Shown here piece after piece: positions 1 through 8,964 of a stretch of 51,837 nt of DNA. The position numbers were made by a program, and so were the translations under genes. The stretch comes from Reyranella soli (GTDB lineage Bacteria; Pseudomonadota; Alphaproteobacteria; Reyranellales; Reyranellaceae): contig NZ_BKAJ01000106.1 of NCBI RefSeq assembly GCF_007992495.1, positions 1 through 51,837 of the forward strand. The letters run 5' to 3'. Below the pieces are notes generated by a model that saw nothing but the letters and a program-made list of their open reading frames with translations, made no database searches and was not told where the DNA came from. Position 1 is the stretch's first letter. Every line of letters starts with the position of its first letter.

Positions 1-188
1 ACGCTCTATCCATTAATGTCTCCGAGCAGTATCAGCTCAAGGCGGCCCACATCGGACGGTTACATCGCTTACGATGCCCGAGAGCGAGTTGTCGACGATC
101 AGAGCCAAGCCTTCCCGAGTGAAGTCATCGGCGCACGGGCCGTCCACTCCATCACGTGACGTGCAAAGTTCAACTTGTCCGGAAAGCG

Positions 189-941
189 CTAGCGTAGCAG
201 CCCAGGATCATGAGGCTTCTTGGCGGTATGAAAGACAGTCGACAATTCCGATAGATGATCGCGGATGCGGACGATACCCGGAATCAGACCGGCTCCTTTG
301 GCCCATCCAGCCATAGCGCCTGGCCCGAACCGACAGTCAGGAATGGATGAACCGGCACACGCGCGACTTTCTCCCGCGTTTCCATAGACATGATCTGGAT
401 CTCGATAAGCCTGCCAGCTCCGGACCTTTGTACCGCTACCTAGGCGATGATCAATGCGATACGGTTGAATCCAATAGATAAAGGTGCCGCCTAACTTCAG
501 AGTCCGCCCAACCTCGGCCACCGCCCGACCAGCTTTGGGAATGTAGTCCAGCACACACAATGCCAGCGCTAAACCAAAGCGATTTGCTTCTATCTGCGGC
601 ATATCAGTAATGTCGACATTGGTTAAACAGTCGGGATCCTTCCAATCTGCTAGCAATGATACATGCAAGGTACGACGCCAGTACTTGCTCACAAGCAGAC
701 GCTCCGGTGCTGATGCAGACACCAGTAACACCTCAGTCGATCGATCTAGAAAAGGCTCGGCACGAGCTAGCAATTGCGCAAGCGCGCGCTGGCGGACTCG
801 CGACCCACAACTCGGGCAAGCAACATCCACGAGTTCATCACCGTACAATATCGGACGCCCAATGTCCCTATACTCCGGACCTACGCTCAAGCCCTCAAGG
901 ACGCTGTCTCTTACATTTGAAGCGCACAGAATGCAGGACAT
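189..941 (-). CDS. zinc-ribbon SAM-dependent methyltransferase, class I-like
   Basis: A protein of about 250 residues. Near its start it has two Cys pairs (CILC, and CPSC followed by G) that look like a small zinc ribbon. After this come a weak Rossmann-like segment and a stretch ending in LALALCVLDYIPKAGRAVAE and LKLGGTFIYW, which matches the late motifs of Methyltransf_11-type class I methyltransferases. Motif I is poorly conserved (LLVSASAPE in place of the usual glycine-rich loop), so activity is uncertain. The reading frame is open to 1034, but I chose the ATG at 941 because it clears the stop of the upstream gene at 955 and leaves a 13-base gap; the 1034 start would overlap that gene by 80 bases. 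It is the last gene of a minus-strand set with the next methyltransferase. A sugar or surface-glycan substrate is inferred from context only. Confidence 0.7.
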   Translation of the reverse strand: MSCILCASNVRDSVLEGLSVGPEYRDIGRPILYGDELVDVACPSCGSRVRQRALAQLLARAEPFLDRSTEVLLVSASAPERLLVSKYWRRTLHVSLLADWKDPDCLTNVDITDMPQIEANRFGLALALCVLDYIPKAGRAVAEVGRTLKLGGTFIYWIQPYRIDHRLGSGTKVRSWQAYRDPDHVYGNAGESRACAGSSIPDCRFGPGAMAGWAKGAGLIPGIVRIRDHLSELSTVFHTAKKPHDPGLLR

Positions 942-954
942 TGTGGCCGCGTTC

Positions 955-1740
955 TCAGCTTGAGGGGTGCCGCAAACGATACACCATATCCGCGATTGGC
1001 TGCTTTGGGTGTGCGCTATCGAACTCGAGAACAACCTTGAAGAAGTCGGTTTTCAGATCCCACATAGGATACAATTCGAGGCGCTGCTCGTACTGTCTAA
1101 ACGTTTTGTGGTCGAACATGTCCTGATTGAATCTCTCAAAGGTTACATGGAATCCAAGCTTACGAAAGTAAAACAAGTACTGCTGATACGTAAGCTTATT
1201 GCACCAGAATGCGTAACCAAGCTTGGGAACATTCAGCCGTTCCCTAATCTCTTCCGGTGGAAAGAGGAGATGCGGCCAGCGCTCCTCTATCCTATGCAAT
1301 AGGTGTGATGCACCTGCAGATCGATACAGCATACTAAAAAGGTAAAATTTTCCATCAATCCTTAAGTACCTCTGGCACTGTTGAAGTGCAGACCATGGAT
1401 GCCGAATGTGCTCCCAAGCAGAGATCGAGATGATGCGATCGAAGGATTCGTTCGCTAGACTCGAGAGCGGTTGCGCAATGTCACCCTCAACTACCTTGAT
1501 TCTCGGGTGCTGGTTCAGCTCATCCCAATTTGGCTGAGCTTCAATGTCTACTCCTATGACCTCGCAACCGTAACGATCTGCTAGTGCGGTCGCTATTTCG
1601 CCTCGGTGACAGCCAACGTCCAGCACGCGTAAACCCGAAACGCCAACCAAGCGTTCGATCTCGTCGGCTATCCGAGTTGCGCGCTTGCTGCGATCCTCAG
1701 GGACGTACTTGTACCCCTTATCGGCTGGAAGATCCGTCAT
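955..1740 (-). CDS. class I SAM-dependent methyltransferase
   Basis: A 261-residue methyltransferase. Motif I is clear at about residues 38-48 (VLDVGCHRGEI), followed by the acidic end of strand 2 (VIGVDIE). Motif IV is ISISAWEHIRHPW and a post-motif segment reads LRIDGKFYLFSM. This is the Methyltransf_11/25 layout, of usual length for a stand-alone enzyme. It lies directly upstream of the zinc-ribbon methyltransferase (13 bases, same strand) and downstream of the TPR-glycosyltransferase, so it probably modifies a sugar or glycan. Base composition is lower in GC (about half) than in the capsule and PKS genes further along. The family assignment is firm; the substrate is not known. Confidence 0.85.
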   Translation of the reverse strand: MTDLPADKGYKYVPEDRSKRATRIADEIERLVGVSGLRVLDVGCHRGEIATALADRYGCEVIGVDIEAQPNWDELNQHPRIKVVEGDIAQPLSSLANESFDRIISISAWEHIRHPWSALQQCQRYLRIDGKFYLFSMLYRSAGASHLLHRIEERWPHLLFPPEEIRERLNVPKLGYAFWCNKLTYQQYLFYFRKLGFHVTFERFNQDMFDHKTFRQYEQRLELYPMWDLKTDFFKVVLEFDSAHPKQPIADMVYRLRHPSS

Positions 1741-1906
1741 GCTATTTCCTCGCGCTCTAGCCCACTGTTCCCACCATCAAACCGGTCGCCCACAACCGAA
1801 AGGAAGACAAGGTTCACCTTTGTAGCTGATCTGCTTACGCTCGTCTTTACGATAGCTTTGCTCGAGCCAGCATGGCGAACGTTTGGCAAGATGAGCTCGG
1901 CAAACA

Positions 1907-4714
1907 TCATTGAGCCGTCCCAGCATTTCCCAGATTGCTATACAGGTTTCCGAGCCTTTCTGCGTTGCTAGCCCACGAACGGCAGTCGATAACCCATTTG
2001 CGGGCTGCCTGACCTAAACGCTGCTGTAACTCCGGATCGCTTTGTACTCTCGTCAATGTTCTTGCCAAATCCTGCGGGTCAGCCGGCTTGCAAATCAGTC
2101 CAGTTTGACCGTCAATTACAATTTCTCTCAGTGCTGGTAGGTCACTCACGATCACGGCTTTGCTCATGCTCATCGCTTCGAAAGGCTTGAGCGGCGAGAC
2201 CACCTTGCAGACCTCGAACGGCTTTCGCGGTATCGCGACTACATCCGCTAATGACAGGTAGGCTGAGATTTCATCTGGACTTTGACGACCTACGAAAATC
2301 ACTGCGTGCTGTATGCCCCGGTTGATGGCAAGTCCCTGAAGTTCGTCGCGTGCTTCCCCGTCGCCGACGATGACAACTTTGGCGGAAGTGCCCTGCTGCC
2401 TCATGAGGGAGACTGCAGTGATAAGGTCATCCAAACCTTCGTAGAATGTGAGAGATCCTGCATAGACGACGACAAAATCGTCGTGCCGGAGTTCGAGCGA
2501 AGCCATCAGTGCGGGTGCCTTCGGCGTCGGTAGGAATCGACTAGAGTCAACGGCATTCGGAAGGACTGATATTCGGTCGCTTGCAAGGCCGCTGCCAATG
2601 AGTTCTTGTGCTATCCCCTCGTTGATCGTCAGCACATGATCAGCATTTGCTGCGACGAGCACTTCTAGCTTGCGATCGAAGGCATACCGTTCCGTCGCTT
2701 CCCAACCTGGAAATCGTGACGCAGCGGAAAGCTCCCACAACCCACGCACCTCATAGATGAATCTGGCGCCAGTACGTCGGGCGGCAATCAGTGCAGGCAG
2801 AGCGTTTCGGCTGTTGGATGCGGCCTGTACGATATTGCAGCCGTATGCTCTGAAATGTTGCTCAAGCGCGTTACTCATCAGCTCGACTAGCTTTTCAGGT
2901 TCCCGCGTGCTGGGTAGTGGAGTGTGCACATAGGTCACCGGGCCTATGACGTGAGTCGCCTGTTCCCCTTCTTCATTCGCAATTGCTGTGAGTGGTCGAT
3001 CCCAAGGATATCCAGGACGGGTGAAGCAGATGCAATCGACACCCGATCCTGCAAGCGCACTCAGTAGCTGATGCGTTCTGACGGTATAGCCAGCAACTTG
3101 AAACGGTAACGACGTGGAAGCGACATAAGCCAGCCGTTTTAAATCGCCGGTCGCGTGTTCAGCAGGTGGGATGTCTATCCCTTCATTGAAAATCGAAATG
3201 CTTGAACGCATTTCTTCAATGACTGCTGATGAAGCTACCGATGGCGCCAGCCTTACGAGCGCACTGGAATTCGTGAGATCACCCGATTGAAACATGCGGG
3301 CAGCAATCCTCTCCGCCATGATTGATGTCGGGCTTGCTCCAAAAGCCAACCAATACGCTCGGATCGCCGAGAGCCGATCGAACTCGCGCAGCGCATCACC
3401 AAAGCTCATTAGCAAGCTCTGCCTGTCATCAACTGAATTCGTTCGGAAAAGCCACATCACAGCAGTTTCAAAGTCGCGACTGCGATGAATATCGACAGCG
3501 CTCTTAGCTACTGAGTCAACCGAATGGACGCGGAAGAATCGGTGCTCACTCGGCGTGACGCGTTTTCGATCGGCGACCTCATCCTCGAACGCATCAAGCA
3601 TTTTTCCAGTTCTTCTTGTTAGCACTTGGAGTGTGCGCTTCACTTCCCTTAGTTGCCGCGACAGTTCGTCGATCCGGGCCTCAGCTTGTAATGCATAGAG
3701 CTGCCGATGAGCGCGTAGCTCGCCTTCAGCGTCGCCGTAGGAGTGGACACAGCTCGGTAGAGTCGCGATCTGGCGCAAGGCCAAATCGATAGCGGCCTCG
3801 ACCGCACCAACGCTAGTCTCGAGCGAGGTCGACGCGACCTGCCAGCGCAGATTTGGCGGCACCACTGACACCCAACTTTCGCGATCGTCCGCCATTTGCG
3901 AAGCGACGGTTTGCTCGCGAATTGCGCTGATCTGCTTTATCCCCTCCTGGGCCTCGGTGTGATCGGGCGCTAGAGCTAACACACATTTGAAACTGTCGGA
4001 AGCCTCCGCAAACCGACCAGTGCGGAACTGCCCGCGAGCCACCTGTAGCTGCGGCTCTAGTTCCTTGGGATTCAGATCGCGTAGCCATAGCCACTGTTCA
4101 AGCGCCCTTTTCCAGTCCTGTTCCAGATTGTATATTCTCGCGAGATGTCGCCGGCACTCTGCCTCGTCGGCTCCGACGGCCATCGCCTTCAGAAAAGTCG
4201 CCTCACTGTGCGCAAGATTTTCAGCTTTGAATGCAGCTTTGCCCTCGTCAAGCAGCATTGAGGCAGCAGTGGGTCCAGACGCCGTTCCATGATTGCTCGA
4301 AGCTTCAAGATCGCGCAGGCGCTGTTGCGCTTCGGCATGATTCGGCTGCAAAGTAAGTACAGTTTGGAATCCGAGAATTGCTTCCGCAAAGTGATGTAAT
4401 CGAAGCTGGGCTCGCGCGACTTGGAGTTGCGCCTCTAAATTTGCTGGATCTTTTTGAAGCAACCACGACCATTGCTCCAGTGCCTTTTCCCAGTCACCCT
4501 TCCGGTTGTAGATCCTGGCCAAGTGCAGGCGGCAAGTGTCCTCTCCAACACCCAATTGCAAGGCAGCCAGAAAGCTGCGTTCGGCGGCCGGGTGATCGCC
4601 CGCCTTGAAGGCCGCCCTTCCTTCTGCAAGCTTTCTGCGCCCTAGCCAAGGCAACGGAAACCGGCGGCCAAGCGGCCGCAACATCTCACGAAGAATCCGC
4701 CTGAATTGAGTCAT
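1907..4714 (-). CDS. TPR / coiled-coil / GT4 glycosyltransferase fusion
   Basis: A 935-residue protein in three parts. Residues about 28-133 and 154-260 are two copies of the same TPR-rich block (compare AAFKAGDHPAAERSFLAAL with AAFKAENLAHSEATFLKAM), an internal tandem duplication. Residues about 335-385 are charged and heptad-like, predicting a coiled coil. Residues about 525-930 are a GT-B glycosyltransferase of family 4 type, with VVYAGSLTFYEGLDDLI, VIVGDGEARDEL and a nucleotide-sugar-binding segment KVVSPLKPFEAMSMSKAVIVSD. A transferase acting in surface polysaccharide synthesis on the cytoplasmic side is the likely role. TPR repeats suggest it docks on partner proteins. A GGAGG sequence abuts the ATG at 4714 with no spacer, so initiation at the next ATG (residue 11) is possible. 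GC is lower than in genes downstream. Donor and acceptor sugars cannot be read from sequence. Confidence 0.88.
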   Translation of the reverse strand: MTQFRRILREMLRPLGRRFPLPWLGRRKLAEGRAAFKAGDHPAAERSFLAALQLGVGEDTCRLHLARIYNRKGDWEKALEQWSWLLQKDPANLEAQLQVARAQLRLHHFAEAILGFQTVLTLQPNHAEAQQRLRDLEASSNHGTASGPTAASMLLDEGKAAFKAENLAHSEATFLKAMAVGADEAECRRHLARIYNLEQDWKRALEQWLWLRDLNPKELEPQLQVARGQFRTGRFAEASDSFKCVLALAPDHTEAQEGIKQISAIREQTVASQMADDRESWVSVVPPNLRWQVASTSLETSVGAVEAAIDLALRQIATLPSCVHSYGDAEGELRAHRQLYALQAEARIDELSRQLREVKRTLQVLTRRTGKMLDAFEDEVADRKRVTPSEHRFFRVHSVDSVAKSAVDIHRSRDFETAVMWLFRTNSVDDRQSLLMSFGDALREFDRLSAIRAYWLAFGASPTSIMAERIAARMFQSGDLTNSSALVRLAPSVASSAVIEEMRSSISIFNEGIDIPPAEHATGDLKRLAYVASTSLPFQVAGYTVRTHQLLSALAGSGVDCICFTRPGYPWDRPLTAIANEEGEQATHVIGPVTYVHTPLPSTREPEKLVELMSNALEQHFRAYGCNIVQAASNSRNALPALIAARRTGARFIYEVRGLWELSAASRFPGWEATERYAFDRKLEVLVAANADHVLTINEGIAQELIGSGLASDRISVLPNAVDSSRFLPTPKAPALMASLELRHDDFVVVYAGSLTFYEGLDDLITAVSLMRQQGTSAKVVIVGDGEARDELQGLAINRGIQHAVIFVGRQSPDEISAYLSLADVVAIPRKPFEVCKVVSPLKPFEAMSMSKAVIVSDLPALREIVIDGQTGLICKPADPQDLARTLTRVQSDPELQQRLGQAARKWVIDCRSWASNAERLGNLYSNLGNAGTAQ

Positions 4715-5329
4715 CCTCCGTATCCAAAACTCGTTATGCTGGCTCTGGCCAACGCTGCTCCTCTATGCCCGACGCTTCCTTACACCGATGAGCCCACCTG
4801 TCGTTGCAGAAAAATCAGGTAGAAATTGCACTATTCTCGCGGTAATTAATTCCTCGAACCAGGGTCAGGTCAGCGTTATTTTGCTCCCAATTCGCTCTTC
4901 CCAAGCAATGGCCACTTGAAGCCGCCAAGAGCGTCGTCAAGGGTAGACGCCGAGGCGTGGTAGCCCGTCAATCCGTCCAGGTGGCCGCTCGGCGTCGCCT
5001 CTCCCTCGATCGTGCAGTTAAAATCGTCAACGCGGATTGACGAAGTTTCGTAGGCTGCACCAAGCGCCTCCTGGCATCTCGGCAAGCCGGCGCTGCCTGA
5101 GCCTGACGATTCCGATCCTCGCTCCGGACACGGGCGGCCGAGGTAGCGCTGCCTGACGATGCCGTGTCGACGGCGAAACAGGCTGCCCGCTTCGCCCTGG
5201 CAGACAAGGGTAAGGGTTCGATGAGGCCGAAGCAAACAGCGATTGACTCCAGCAAGGTGGCTGCGTACCCAACTGAATTGGGATATCGGCTATCGGGCAG
5301 TTCAGGGCCCACAACCGGCGGCAAGGGGG
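4715..5329. other. divergent intergenic region, 0.6 kb
   Basis: This gap separates two head-to-head TPR-glycosyltransferase genes and should hold both promoters; I could not assign -35/-10 boxes with confidence. The part next to the minus-strand gene (about 4790-4870) is AT-rich, with TAATTAATT near 4843. On the minus strand, about 4876-5040 reads as a protein-like C-terminal stretch ending LLGKSELGAK and a stop. It has no convincing start or family, so it may be a gene remnant or chance. Confidence 0.4.
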
Positions 5330-8209
5330 ATGCTCCTAAGTGCGGTTTTCGACTTCCGGGAGTGGCAAGTACTGCTTGCCGAACGGCATGTCCGTACCGG
5401 GAGGCTCGATGCAGCGGAGCGGGTCTATCGGAGCGTCCTCGCGCGCTCCCCGCAGCGAAAATCGGCGCTGAGTGCCCTGGGCCGGTTGCTTCTCCGGGGC
5501 CGTCGTTATGATGAGGCTGTCGACATCTGGCGTTGCGTCGTCGACATGGAGCCGAATCGCAGCCGGCCCGCCCTCCAATTGGCGCGCGCCCTCCAACGCA
5601 GCGGCCGCGTCGATGAGGCGGCGGAGCAGTATCAACGCGTCCTTGCATTGATGGCGGGCCATCAGGCAAACGGCTCAAGGTGGCTGTCGACTGAGCCCCT
5701 TTTGCAGATGGCCCGGATTCGCCGACGCCAACAGGACAATGGCGAGGCGCTCCGCTTCTTCCGAAAAGTCCTGGACCGCGAATCGGACCATGCGGAGGCG
5801 CTTTGCGGGTACGGGCAAATCCTGGCGGAAACCGATCTCGCAGCAGCCACCGACCATTTCAAGGAGTGGATGGCGCGCCAGCCGGCAGATCCCACGCCAC
5901 ACCTCGAGCTGGCCCAGCTCTATCAAAAAGCGGGAGAACGGGAACGTGCCGACGCCATCCTCCACCAGTTGTTGGAGCGACTTCCGAAGGAGCGGCATTC
6001 GCTTTCGCACCTGGCAAAGCTCCTGTCGAGAGTCCCCGGACGTACCGAGCAAGCACTCGAAGTCTGGCGGCGCGCCGCCGAACGCGATCCGTCAGCGCCG
6101 CTTCCCCTTGTGCAGCGCGCGCAACTACTGGAGCGCGACCAGCGGATCGCCGAAGCCGAATACGAGTACGGCTTGGCGCTCAAACTTGCACCGATGGACG
6201 CCATGGCCCTGACCGGCTTGGCTCGCCTTCTTTTCAAGCAGGCGCGCTGGAATGTTGCCGCCAAGCTGTTCGAAGCCTTGCATCGCGTGAGCCCGCAGCG
6301 CAGCGACGCGTTGCTTGGCCTCGGCCGATGCCTCGATCAGCTCGACCGACCCGAAGAGGCCTTGATGGCCTACCAGAAGGTTCTCGCGTTCGATCGGACC
6401 AACGCCAATGCGCTGCTCTATAGCGGTCGCATATTGCGGCAACTCGGCCGAACCAAACAGGCAATCACAGCCTGGCAAAAGGTCTGTGCCCAAGCCCCGC
6501 AGAATGCCGACGCCTGGCATGAATTGATCTTCATGCTTGCCAGCGCCGAACGGGAGAACGAGGCGCTGGAAGCATTGGCCAGCGCCGAGGCTGCGCTGCC
6601 AACCTCGCCTCAATCGTTGATCCACCTCGGCGGCGCGGCAGAAGCCGCCCAGTTTCATTTAAGGGCCGTCAACTACTTCGAGCGCGCGATCGCCGCCGAG
6701 CCGAAGGAAGCAAGCCACAGGGCGAGACTTGGCCTGCACTACCAGCGGCAGGGCATCGTCGATGCAGCCTTCCATCACCTGCTCGCTGCCCGGGAGCTGA
6801 AGCCTGCCGACGTGGCCATCGCAAAGCAACTCGTCGATACAATTCACGTCTTGAACCTGGTCGGTGTCGATCACCGCGGTCTTTCGGGCGCGCCCGCTGC
6901 ATCTGCGGAAATTTTGGTGCCGGAACGCCTGTTTCGGCTGGTGCGAGAAATCGCCGACCGCGACGTCATCCCATACGAACCTGAGCCGAAACGCGTCATC
7001 ACCGTCACGGCGTCACTCGCTGCCGGCGGCGCCGAACGGCAGCTCGTCAACCAGTTGCGCGGCCTTAGCGACCTTGGCTTGCAGCTGGAGACCTCGTTGT
7101 TCTGCATATCGCTTGCACGACGAACCGGCCGTGATTTCTTCCTCCCGTCGCTGGCGGAGATGCCGATCGAGATCGTCACGCCACCCGACTCCGGGCTTGA
7201 AGCGCGCCTACGCGCACGACATGTGGCACCGCACGCCCAGCTCATCCGGTCGTTCCCCCCGGACATGGCCGGGCTCATCGCATTTTGGCTGGCGGAGTTC
7301 CGGCACAGGCGACCGGCCGTCGTGCACGCTTGGCAGGACGCCACCAATCTGACCGCCGTTGTGGCAGCACTTCTCGCCGGCGTCCCACGGATTGTGCTCG
7401 CGACCCGCAGCGTGCGTCCGGACAATCCGCGACGCCGCCTCAAGCGCTTCATGCAGGAGGGCTATCGAGCCATACTTGGTCATCCGTCGATCGTGCTTAC
7501 CAACAACAGCCAAGCGGGCGCCGCCGACTACGCGGACTGGCTGGGCCTCGACCCATCGGCGATCGAGGTTGTGCACAACGGTATCGATTTCGATCGACTC
7601 GCCCAAAGCGTTGACCTGCAGCGCACGATCCAGTTCCGAAGAGAGCTCGGCGTGCCGGTGGATGCGCCCGTTGTCGGCAGTGTCTATCGAATGAGCGAAG
7701 AGAAACGGCCCCTCCTCTGGGTCGAAGCCGCAGCCGAAGTTTTCCGCCGCGATCCTCGGGTGCATTTCATCGTCTGCGGCGAGGGCCCGATGCGCACGGA
7801 CATGCTCGACTGCGCATCGCGCCTGGGCATCTCCGACCGGCTGCACTTGCCGGGCCGCATCGATGCAATCGCCTCTTGTTACAAGGCGATGGACGTTGTC
7901 ATGCTGACGTCAAGACACGAAGGTCTGCCCAATGTGCTACTCGAGGCCCAGTCTCTCGGCGTGCCCGTGGTCGCGCCCGATGTCGGCGGCGTAAGGGAGA
8001 CGATATGGCAAGGTGTCACCGGCTGGGCGGTGACCAACGCCGATGCGCAAGCGCTCGCCGATCGGGCACTTTCCTGCCTACAAGTTCCCTGGATGACTAG
8101 GGCCCATGCCGAGGCGCCAACCTTTGTACGAGAGCGCTTCGGGCTAGACGCCATGCTGCGACTAACTCTGGAAGTCTACGGCCTGTCACCTCCGCGAAAC
8201 GCCCTCTGA
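5330..8209 (+). CDS. TPR-repeat GT4 glycosyltransferase fusion
   Basis: A long TPR array (about the first 520 residues: repeated W-LG-Y-A-P helices such as AERVYRSVLARSPQRKSALSALG) is followed by a GT-B/GT4 glycosyltransferase of about 400 residues. The transferase begins at VITVTASLAAGGAERQLVNQ, the typical GT4 acceptor loop. It carries VVHNGIDFDRL, FIVCGEGPMRTDML and the E-x7-E segment EGLPNVLLEAQSLGVPVVAPD. The frame is open to a TTG at 5243. I prefer the ATG at 5330 because the extra 29 codons have poor codon use, although neither start has a well-spaced ribosome site. The transferase part is clearly paralogous to the one at 18110-20236 (shared VVH-WQD and ALLAGVPRIVL blocks). Likely role: assembly of the surface polysaccharide, with the TPR part as a docking scaffold. 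Confidence 0.88.
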   Translation: MLLSAVFDFREWQVLLAERHVRTGRLDAAERVYRSVLARSPQRKSALSALGRLLLRGRRYDEAVDIWRCVVDMEPNRSRPALQLARALQRSGRVDEAAEQYQRVLALMAGHQANGSRWLSTEPLLQMARIRRRQQDNGEALRFFRKVLDRESDHAEALCGYGQILAETDLAAATDHFKEWMARQPADPTPHLELAQLYQKAGERERADAILHQLLERLPKERHSLSHLAKLLSRVPGRTEQALEVWRRAAERDPSAPLPLVQRAQLLERDQRIAEAEYEYGLALKLAPMDAMALTGLARLLFKQARWNVAAKLFEALHRVSPQRSDALLGLGRCLDQLDRPEEALMAYQKVLAFDRTNANALLYSGRILRQLGRTKQAITAWQKVCAQAPQNADAWHELIFMLASAERENEALEALASAEAALPTSPQSLIHLGGAAEAAQFHLRAVNYFERAIAAEPKEASHRARLGLHYQRQGIVDAAFHHLLAARELKPADVAIAKQLVDTIHVLNLVGVDHRGLSGAPAASAEILVPERLFRLVREIADRDVIPYEPEPKRVITVTASLAAGGAERQLVNQLRGLSDLGLQLETSLFCISLARRTGRDFFLPSLAEMPIEIVTPPDSGLEARLRARHVAPHAQLIRSFPPDMAGLIAFWLAEFRHRRPAVVHAWQDATNLTAVVAALLAGVPRIVLATRSVRPDNPRRRLKRFMQEGYRAILGHPSIVLTNNSQAGAADYADWLGLDPSAIEVVHNGIDFDRLAQSVDLQRTIQFRRELGVPVDAPVVGSVYRMSEEKRPLLWVEAAAEVFRRDPRVHFIVCGEGPMRTDMLDCASRLGISDRLHLPGRIDAIASCYKAMDVVMLTSRHEGLPNVLLEAQSLGVPVVAPDVGGVRETIWQGVTGWAVTNADAQALADRALSCLQVPWMTRAHAEAPTFVRERFGLDAMLRLTLEVYGLSPPRNAL

Positions 8210-8286
8210 CTGCAGGCTGCGCTCCCAGCTTCCCCCCACGAAGCGTGTTATTGGTACACCCGCTTGTTGTCCCTAGGAGTTCCTTC

Positions 8287-8964
8287 GTGCCGCCTCTCGT
8301 CACCACCACCGCCAACCTCTCGTTTCTCGACGGTTACCTGTATAGGGTGATGGTCGATCTTTTGAAGTCCGAAGGAGCTTCTGCCGGATTGTATGCCTTC
8401 TACCAGGATCGCATCGAAAACGAGGGCCGCGCCCTCAGCCTCTATGACCGGGCGATCTTCGATTATGTGCTCTCGAATTTCGACCTTGGAGGCCGGCAGA
8501 TCGTCCATGCCGGCACTGGTCTGGGCACTCTTGCTTTGGCGCTTGCCACGGCGGGTTACAGAGTCACCGGCATCGAGCAGGACGACCAAAGGTTCCGAAC
8601 CGCTATCCGCGTGCAGCGCGCCGTCAAAGATGCATGGCCTGCCGTGGCCGAGCGCTATACGCTCATTGCCGGCGAATTTCCGACGGTTCTCGACGGAACG
8701 GCATTACTTGGTCCGGATACGGTCTTGATCTTTACCAATTGCGGAGCGACGTGGCCCGATGAACTGACGACCCGTGTGATCGCGTCGTTCGCGTCCTGCG
8801 GCGACGTCATCTTGGACACGCGATTGTTCGGCGTCGTGAGGAATTCTCCTGATGAGCGGCGGCGACTGGTCGACAGAATCGCGGCCCAAGGGCTCGCGGC
8901 CGTGCCGATCGCCACCTCGCCGCCGGACTCATTCTACCAACACGTGAAGAAGCGGCTCGGATGA
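8287..8964 (+). CDS. small SAM-methyltransferase-like protein (free-standing copy of a repeated domain)
   Basis: A 225-residue protein. I chose the GTG at 8287 because an AGGAG lies 7 bases upstream (8275-8279); an earlier GTG at 8245 has no such site. A glycine-rich motif I, VHAGTGLGTLALALATAGY, is followed by GIEQDD, as in class I methyltransferases. Later segments read VILDTRLFGVVRNSPDERRR and an aromatic C-terminus. The same fold and the same late block occur in the middle of the next protein (about residues 430-660) and at the N-terminus of the KpsE-like protein at 14569-16593, so this is a locally multiplied domain. Its stop overlaps the next ATG by ATGA, so the two genes are translationally coupled. 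The substrate is unknown; a methyl transfer to the capsule glycan or its lipid is an inference. Confidence 0.75.
   Translation: MPPLVTTTANLSFLDGYLYRVMVDLLKSEGASAGLYAFYQDRIENEGRALSLYDRAIFDYVLSNFDLGGRQIVHAGTGLGTLALALATAGYRVTGIEQDDQRFRTAIRVQRAVKDAWPAVAERYTLIAGEFPTVLDGTALLGPDTVLIFTNCGATWPDELTTRVIASFASCGDVILDTRLFGVVRNSPDERRRLVDRIAAQGLAAVPIATSPPDSFYQHVKKRLG

Noticed and set aside
1..188. A gene fragment at the left edge
   Set aside because: A short protein-like frame on the minus strand (about 40-210) has no start codon with a ribosome site and no recognisable family; nothing could be supported.
4876..5235. Possible small gene on the minus strand between two glycosyltransferase genes
   Set aside because: The last 50 codons look protein-like, but there is no supported start, no family match that I recognise and competing open frames; mentioned only under the intergenic entry.
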